A DNA stretch of 64,000 bases from Methylotenera_A sp046594915 (GTDB taxonomy: Bacteria; Pseudomonadota; Gammaproteobacteria; Burkholderiales; Methylophilaceae). The number at the start of each line of letters is the position of its first letter. The first letter of the stretch is position 1. A model generated the notes under the pieces. It had not been told where the DNA came from, made no database searches, and saw nothing but the letters and a program-made list of their open reading frames with translations. Shown piece by piece: positions 60,052-64,000 of the stretch. The stretch covers positions 62,001 through 126,000 of the forward strand of contig JBKJRC010000009.1 of the NCBI GenBank assembly GCA_046594915.1. Reading direction: 5' to 3'. The translations under genes and the position numbers were made by a program.

Positions 60052-62331
60052 CTAATCTGCGGTAGCAAGTTGTGCATCGCGTGATTGCTTATCCTGAATA
60101 AAAACCAGTTTCACTTGATCTTTATCATCAATATCGACATGCACTGCACCGCCATTAGCCAATTTGCCAAATAACAATTCATCCGCCAACGCTTTGCGAA
60201 TGGTGTCTTGAATCAAGCGTGCCATTGGGCGGGCGCCCATTTGCGGGTCAAAACCTTTTTTGCCCAAATAGATTTTAAGCGCATCGCTGAATGTGGCATC
60301 CACTTTTTTCTCATGTAATTGATCTTCTAATTGCATCAAGAATTTATCCACCACGCGGATAATAATATCTTGCGTTAAGCTGCCAAACGATACGGTTGCA
60401 TCTAAACGGTTGCGAAATTCTGGTGAAAACAAGCGTTTAATATCGGCTGCTTCGTCACCTGCCTCTTTAGCATTCGTAAATCCAATGCTCGATTTTGCTA
60501 AATTCTCAGCGCCTGCATTTGTCGTCATGATAATCGTGACATTTCTAAAGTCTGCTTTGCGGCCGTTATTATCCGTGAGCGTACCGTGATCCATCACTTG
60601 TAACAGGATATTAAAAATATCGGGATGCGCTTTTTCAATCTCGTCCAGCAACAACACGCTGTAAGGCTGTTTGGTAATCGCTTCGGTCATTAAGCCGCCT
60701 TGCTCAAAACCAACGTAACCAGGAGGTGCGCCAATCAGCCGGCTTACCGCATGTCTTTCCATATATTCACTCATGTCAAAGCGAATCAACTCAACACCCA
60801 TAATATAAGCCAATTGCTTGGCGACTTCGGTTTTGCCCACACCAGTCGGGCCGCTAAACAGAAAGCTGCCGATTGGTTTGTTGTTTTGTCCCAAGCCGCT
60901 GCGCGCCATTTTAACGGCGGATGTCAACATTTCAATGGCTTTATCTTGCCCAAAAACCACCGCTTTTAAATCGCGCTCTAAAGTTTTGAGTGCGCTTCTG
61001 TCGTCGCTAGAGATATTTTTGGGCGGAATTCGCGCAATTTTAGCCACGATATCTTCAATCTCTTTATTGCCGATGACTTTTTTCTGTTTGTTTTTAGGCA
61101 AAATACGCTGCGCCGCACCCGCTTCATCAATCACATCAATCGCTTTATCGGGCAAATGACGGTCGTTGATATATTTAGCCGCAAGTTCGGCCGCAGTTGT
61201 GAGTGCGCTGGCGCTGTATTTCACACGGTGATGCTCTTCAAAACGCGATTTTAAACCTTTTAGAATTTCAATCGTTTCGGCAACGCTGGGTTCAACTACA
61301 TCTACCTTTTGGAAGCGGCGAGATAGTGCGTGGTCTTTCTCAAAAATACCGCGATATTCTTGATAGGTGGTGGCGCCTATGCATTTAAGCGTGCCATTTG
61401 AAAGCGCAGGTTTAAGTAAATTGCTTGCATCCAGTGTGCCGCCACTGGCCGCGCCTGCGCCGATCAAAGTGTGGATTTCATCAATAAATAAAATCGCATC
61501 TGGTTTTTCGGCCAGTTGCTTCATCACCGCTTTTAAGCGTTGCTCAAAATCGCCACGGTATTTGGTGCCGGCCAGTAACGCGCCCATATCTAGCGAATAA
61601 ACGGTAGCATTTGCTAACACCTCTGGGATTTCTTTTTCAACAATACGACGTGCCAAGCCTTCTGCAATCGCTGTTTTGCCCACGCCAGCTTCTCCCACTA
61701 ATAGTGGGTTATTTTTACGACGACGGCACAATGTTTGAATCACACGTTCAATTTCTGGGCCGCGGCCGATTAATGGATCAATTTTACCGGCTAAAACTTG
61801 AGTGTTTAAATTGAGGGTAAAGTTTTCCAGCGCGCCATTTGGTGCAGATTCTGCTTCACTATCTGTTTCATTACCCTCAGGTTTTGCATCACCTTCTGGA
61901 ATTTTAGCAACGCCATGTGAGATAAAGTTAACCACATCTAAGCGCGTAATTCCTTGCTGATGCAAGAAAAACACCGCATGCGAATCTTTTTCGCCAAAAA
62001 TCGCCACCAGCACATTAGCGCCAGTCACTTCTTTTTTACCAGATGATTGCACGTGCAACATGGCACGTTGAATCACGCGTTGAAAGCCCAGTGTTGGCTG
62101 TGTATCGACTTCTTCAGTGCCATTTACCGTGGGTGTATGTTCTTCTATGTAATGATTCAGTTCGGTGCGTAGCACTTCAAATTTTGCGCCACACGCTCGC
62201 AGCACTTCCGCCGCAGTCGGGTTATCAATCATTGCCAGCAATAAATGCTCAACAGTAATGAGTTCATGACGCTTTTGTCTCGCATCCATAAACGCCATGT
62301 GCAAACTGACTTCAAGTTCTTGCGCGATCAT
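60052..62331 (-). CDS. clpA: ATP-dependent Clp protease ATP-binding subunit ClpA
   Basis: AAA+ unfoldase that feeds substrates, including N-degrons via ClpS, to ClpP. The start MIAQELEVSLHMAFMDARQKRHELITVEHLLLAMI at 62331 is the ClpA N-terminus and gives 759 residues (E. coli 758); 25 codons upstream in the same frame are repeat-derived sequence. Two AAA modules have Walker A motifs GEAGVGKTA and GPTGVGKTE and Walker B LFIDEIHTLIG and LLLDEIEKAHPDI. Regulation may involve the hairpin array directly upstream. The clpP gene is not in the window. Confidence 0.96.
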   Translation of the reverse strand: MIAQELEVSLHMAFMDARQKRHELITVEHLLLAMIDNPTAAEVLRACGAKFEVLRTELNHYIEEHTPTVNGTEEVDTQPTLGFQRVIQRAMLHVQSSGKKEVTGANVLVAIFGEKDSHAVFFLHQQGITRLDVVNFISHGVAKIPEGDAKPEGNETDSEAESAPNGALENFTLNLNTQVLAGKIDPLIGRGPEIERVIQTLCRRRKNNPLLVGEAGVGKTAIAEGLARRIVEKEIPEVLANATVYSLDMGALLAGTKYRGDFEQRLKAVMKQLAEKPDAILFIDEIHTLIGAGAASGGTLDASNLLKPALSNGTLKCIGATTYQEYRGIFEKDHALSRRFQKVDVVEPSVAETIEILKGLKSRFEEHHRVKYSASALTTAAELAAKYINDRHLPDKAIDVIDEAGAAQRILPKNKQKKVIGNKEIEDIVAKIARIPPKNISSDDRSALKTLERDLKAVVFGQDKAIEMLTSAVKMARSGLGQNNKPIGSFLFSGPTGVGKTEVAKQLAYIMGVELIRFDMSEYMERHAVSRLIGAPPGYVGFEQGGLMTEAITKQPYSVLLLDEIEKAHPDIFNILLQVMDHGTLTDNNGRKADFRNVTIIMTTNAGAENLAKSSIGFTNAKEAGDEAADIKRLFSPEFRNRLDATVSFGSLTQDIIIRVVDKFLMQLEDQLHEKKVDATFSDALKIYLGKKGFDPQMGARPMARLIQDTIRKALADELLFGKLANGGAVHVDIDDKDQVKLVFIQDKQSRDAQLATAD

Positions 62332-62337
62332 TTTGTA

Positions 62338-62472
62338 CCAACTTTCATTAACTTTTACACTCACTGCCAGCATTAGCTGGTACTTTTGCACTTGCTGCCA
62401 ACACACGTTGGTACTTTTAACTTACCGCCAAATTAAACTGGCATCTCTTTATTTACTGCCAGCCTAGGCTGG
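62338..62472 (-). repeat. Tandem array of four 14-nt hairpin units between clpS and clpA
   Basis: Four 14-nt hairpin sequences lie at 62367-62380 (CCAGCATTAGCTGG), 62398-62411 (CCAACACACGTTGG), 62428-62441 (CCAAATTAAACTGG) and 62459-62472 (CCAGCCTAGGCTGG). The steps are 31, 30 and 31 bp. On the minus strand each stem is followed by a similar linker of the type CAGYRAGTnnAAAAGTA. Stem bases differ between units but remain paired. The first (minus-sense) unit contains the clpS stop codon and a degenerate fifth unit (from 62338) runs up to the clpA start. Confidence 0.8.
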
Positions 62473-62775
62473 CTCTGTCACACACTGCAAGGGATGCTGC
62501 GATTCTTTTGCATGCGTTAACACCTGCTTCATTTTGGTTTCCGCGATGTCTTGCGGATAAACACCACACACGCCCATGCCTTCTGTATGTACTTTGAGCA
62601 TAATTTGCGTCGCTTGTTCACGACTTTTGTTAAAAAAACGTTCTATCGTTTCTACAACAAATTCCATGGGCGTGTAGTCGTCATTTAACAACAGCACTTT
62701 ATACATGGCAGGCAGTTTGGGTTTTACTGCGCTGGGCTTAATTGCAAGGTCTTGGTTAGGGTTTGTGTTAGCCAT
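62464..62775 (-). CDS. clpS: ATP-dependent Clp protease adaptor ClpS
   Basis: N-recognin adaptor that delivers N-degron proteins to ClpA. The 103-residue protein has a flexible N-terminus and the conserved YKVLLLNDDYTPMEFVVETIERFFNKSREQATQIMLKVHTEGMGVCGVYPQDIAETKM core, with the Asn-Asp and Met/His residues that bind N-terminal bulky side chains. Length matches the family. Its stop codon is inside the first hairpin unit of the clpS-clpA array. Confidence 0.97.
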   Translation of the reverse strand: MANTNPNQDLAIKPSAVKPKLPAMYKVLLLNDDYTPMEFVVETIERFFNKSREQATQIMLKVHTEGMGVCGVYPQDIAETKMKQVLTHAKESQHPLQCVTEPA

Positions 62776-62866
62776 TTGCTACTTTGTTAAATACTTAATT
62801 GTATTTTGAGCCGACTACAAAAAATTTCAAGCCCAATTTGAGTAGGGCTATTGAATTAGACATGAT

Positions 62867-64000
62867 TTAAGGAAATATTTTGACGCTTTTGACGATTCTG
62901 TCTTGTGTTTGCATGATTTCAAGCGTGTGATTGTTGATTCTGAAGCTGGTGCCTGGTTCTGGAATATCTTCAAAATGTTCGAGTATTAAACCGTTCAGTG
63001 TGCGCGGGCCATCCAGTGGCAAGATTAGATTGAGTTTTTTGTTCAAATCTCGCAATGCGCTGCTGCCATCCACCAGCCAGCTACCATCATTTTCTTGTCG
63101 ATAGCTACCGACACGGCTAGGCGATTGGGTAGTAAAGTCACCAATCACTTCTTCTAAAATATCCTCCAACGTGACTAAGCCTTTAAACTCGCCATATTCA
63201 TCCACCACCAATGCGATGCGCTCCTGATTCTCTTGAAATTGCTGAATTTGTGTATAAAGCGGTGTGCCAGAAGGAATAAAGTAGGGATCGCTAAGAATAT
63301 CGCGCAAAGTTTCTTTACTGATTGCGGCATCTTGCTGATAACTGCGTAATTGATTAATCACTTTTCGCACATGAATAATGCCGATAATTTCTTCGCTGTC
63401 GCCTTCGCGCGCAGGCAGGCGCGTGTGATGACTGTTTGAAATACGCTGCAAAATATCATCAGTGGGCGCATCAAAATCAATTACTTCAACCAAGGTATGC
63501 GCGGTCATTACGTCATCTACGGTGATTTTTTCAAGATCAAACAGGTTAAGTAAAATGGTACGGTGTTTTTTTGGCATAAAATGCCCTGCATCGGTGACAA
63601 TGCTGCGCAGCTCGTCCATGGTGAGTGATTGCGTACTCTCGCTAAAGTTAATATTCACCCGCAATAACTTAAGCAGGCCTTCCACAAATAGATTGATAAA
63701 CCACACGGCGGGGTAGAGCAATTTCAAAAGTGGGTATAAAACATAACTGCACAAAATGCCCAGTTTTTCTGGGTATGCCGCCGCGATCACTTTAGGGGAG
63801 ATTTCGCTGAACACTAAAATAGCGAAAGTGACGGACAACGTGCCTATCATCAACACCCATTCGCCTTCACCAAATAATTCAACAGTGATGACGGTAACTA
63901 AGGTTGCCGATGCGGCATTGGCAAAATTATTGCACAGCAGAATCACACCTAATAATTTATCGGTTTTGGCCAGTAAGGTGCTAGCCAAACGTGCGCCGCG
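62867..64000 (-). CDS. CNNM/CorC-type membrane protein with CBS pair (5' end outside window)
   Basis: The reading frame stays open to the last base of the window, so the N-terminus is missing. About 378 residues are seen: the last membrane segments of a CNNM (DUF21) domain (LLGVILLCNNFANAASATLVTVITVELF, ILVFSEISPKVIAAAYPEKLG), a tandem CBS pair (DVMTAHTLVEVIDFDAP ... ILSDPYFIPSGTPLYTQIQQFQENQERIALVVDEYGEFKGLVTLEDILEEVIGDF) and a C-terminal CorC/HlyC transporter-associated domain. Such proteins take part in magnesium/cobalt transport. It is often labelled CorB or HlyC/CorC family. Confidence 0.9.
   Translation of the reverse strand, partial: RGARLASTLLAKTDKLLGVILLCNNFANAASATLVTVITVELFGEGEWVLMIGTLSVTFAILVFSEISPKVIAAAYPEKLGILCSYVLYPLLKLLYPAVWFINLFVEGLLKLLRVNINFSESTQSLTMDELRSIVTDAGHFMPKKHRTILLNLFDLEKITVDDVMTAHTLVEVIDFDAPTDDILQRISNSHHTRLPAREGDSEEIIGIIHVRKVINQLRSYQQDAAISKETLRDILSDPYFIPSGTPLYTQIQQFQENQERIALVVDEYGEFKGLVTLEDILEEVIGDFTTQSPSRVGSYRQENDGSWLVDGSSALRDLNKKLNLILPLDGPRTLNGLILEHFEDIPEPGTSFRINNHTLEIMQTQDRIVKSVKIFP

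Noticed and set aside
62332..62406. 25-residue N-terminal extension of ClpA
   Set aside because: It is translated hairpin-repeat sequence; the true ClpA N-terminus and the usual length start at 62331.
62338..62472. CRISPR-like array (30-31 bp regular repeats) upstream of clpA
   Set aside because: The units are contiguous, have no unique spacers, are only four in number and there are no cas genes. They are better read as tandem hairpin units.

Overview
The window is an AT-rich chromosomal segment from a betaproteobacterium. Gene content and order point to a methylotroph of the Methylophilaceae (Methylotenera-like), but this is inference from gene families, not a database match. Supporting signs are a classical azurin, a caa3-type cytochrome oxidase cluster with SURF1 and CtaG, groES-groEL with both a heat-shock-type promoter and a CIRCE operator, the pairing of proS with a lytic transglycosylase, a 1299-residue FAD/Fe-S oxidoreductase with a DUF3683-type N-terminus, and a PEP-CTERM protein. 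There is no rRNA, no insertion sequence, no prophage and no CRISPR array. The segment is mostly core genome with a few accessory genes.

Layout. 1-4.9 kb: end of a BPSS1780-type membrane protein, uvrD, a structured probable small-RNA region, ung and an orphan nuclease-like gene. 4.7-7 kb: a structured repeat (copy A) and groEL-groES. 7-13.4 kb: an unknown protein overlapping an aldo/keto reductase, azurin, outer-membrane phospholipase A, bioA and dacB. 13.5-19.4 kb: PEP-CTERM protein, FKBP lipoprotein, repeat copy B, OsmC/VOC pair, DUF2322, coq7, a GlcF-like Fe-S protein and ctpA. 19.6-26.7 kb: SelW-like protein, bacterioferritin-like protein, NlpC/P60 hydrolase, DinG-type helicase, an unusual wHTH-GHKL ATPase-STAS-like regulator, arfB, tsaB, rimI and a HolD/uracil-glycosylase-like gene. 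26.7-33.7 kb: lemA and two TPM-domain genes, a secreted protein with a possible Cys/His/Asp triad, proS, lytic transglycosylase, DUF1097 protein and an unknown secreted protein. 33.8-45 kb: queA, tRNA-Leu, DUF2244, then coxB-coxA-small gene-ctaG-coxC, surf1, SCO-like, ctaA, ctaB, tRNA-Arg and a cytochrome c. 45-51.5 kb: apaH, acyltransferase, glycine-zipper lipoprotein, PfkB kinase, TetR regulator with an SRPBCC lipoprotein, a membrane protein with a TetR-C-like domain, hemJ and a TlpA-like thioredoxin. 51.7-64 kb: the giant FAD/Fe-S enzyme, a phytase-like membrane protein, a zinc-ribbon membrane protein, pyrD, GST, clpA, clpS and a CNNM/CorC-type protein running off the end.

How the genes work together. 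The best-defined module is respiratory. CoxB carries its own cytochrome c domain. CtaG and an SCO-like protein would supply copper, CtaA and CtaB make heme A, and SURF1 assists assembly. Azurin and the cytochrome c gene could feed it electrons. A second theme is protein quality control: GroESL, ClpA/ClpS, CtpA, an FKBP isomerase and ArfB.

Most notable non-standard signals: (1) four 14-nt hairpins at 30-31 bp spacing with covarying stems between clpS and clpA; (2) two copies of a roughly 110-120 nt structured repeat whose arms differ in sequence but stay complementary; (3) three identical 11-bp repeats at exact 22-bp spacing in front of the wHTH-GHKL-STAS-like gene; (4) a protein downstream of rimI that looks intermediate between family-4 uracil-DNA glycosylase and the DNA polymerase III psi subunit HolD; (5) a membrane-anchored protein whose cytoplasmic part resembles a TetR ligand-binding domain without its DNA-binding domain.
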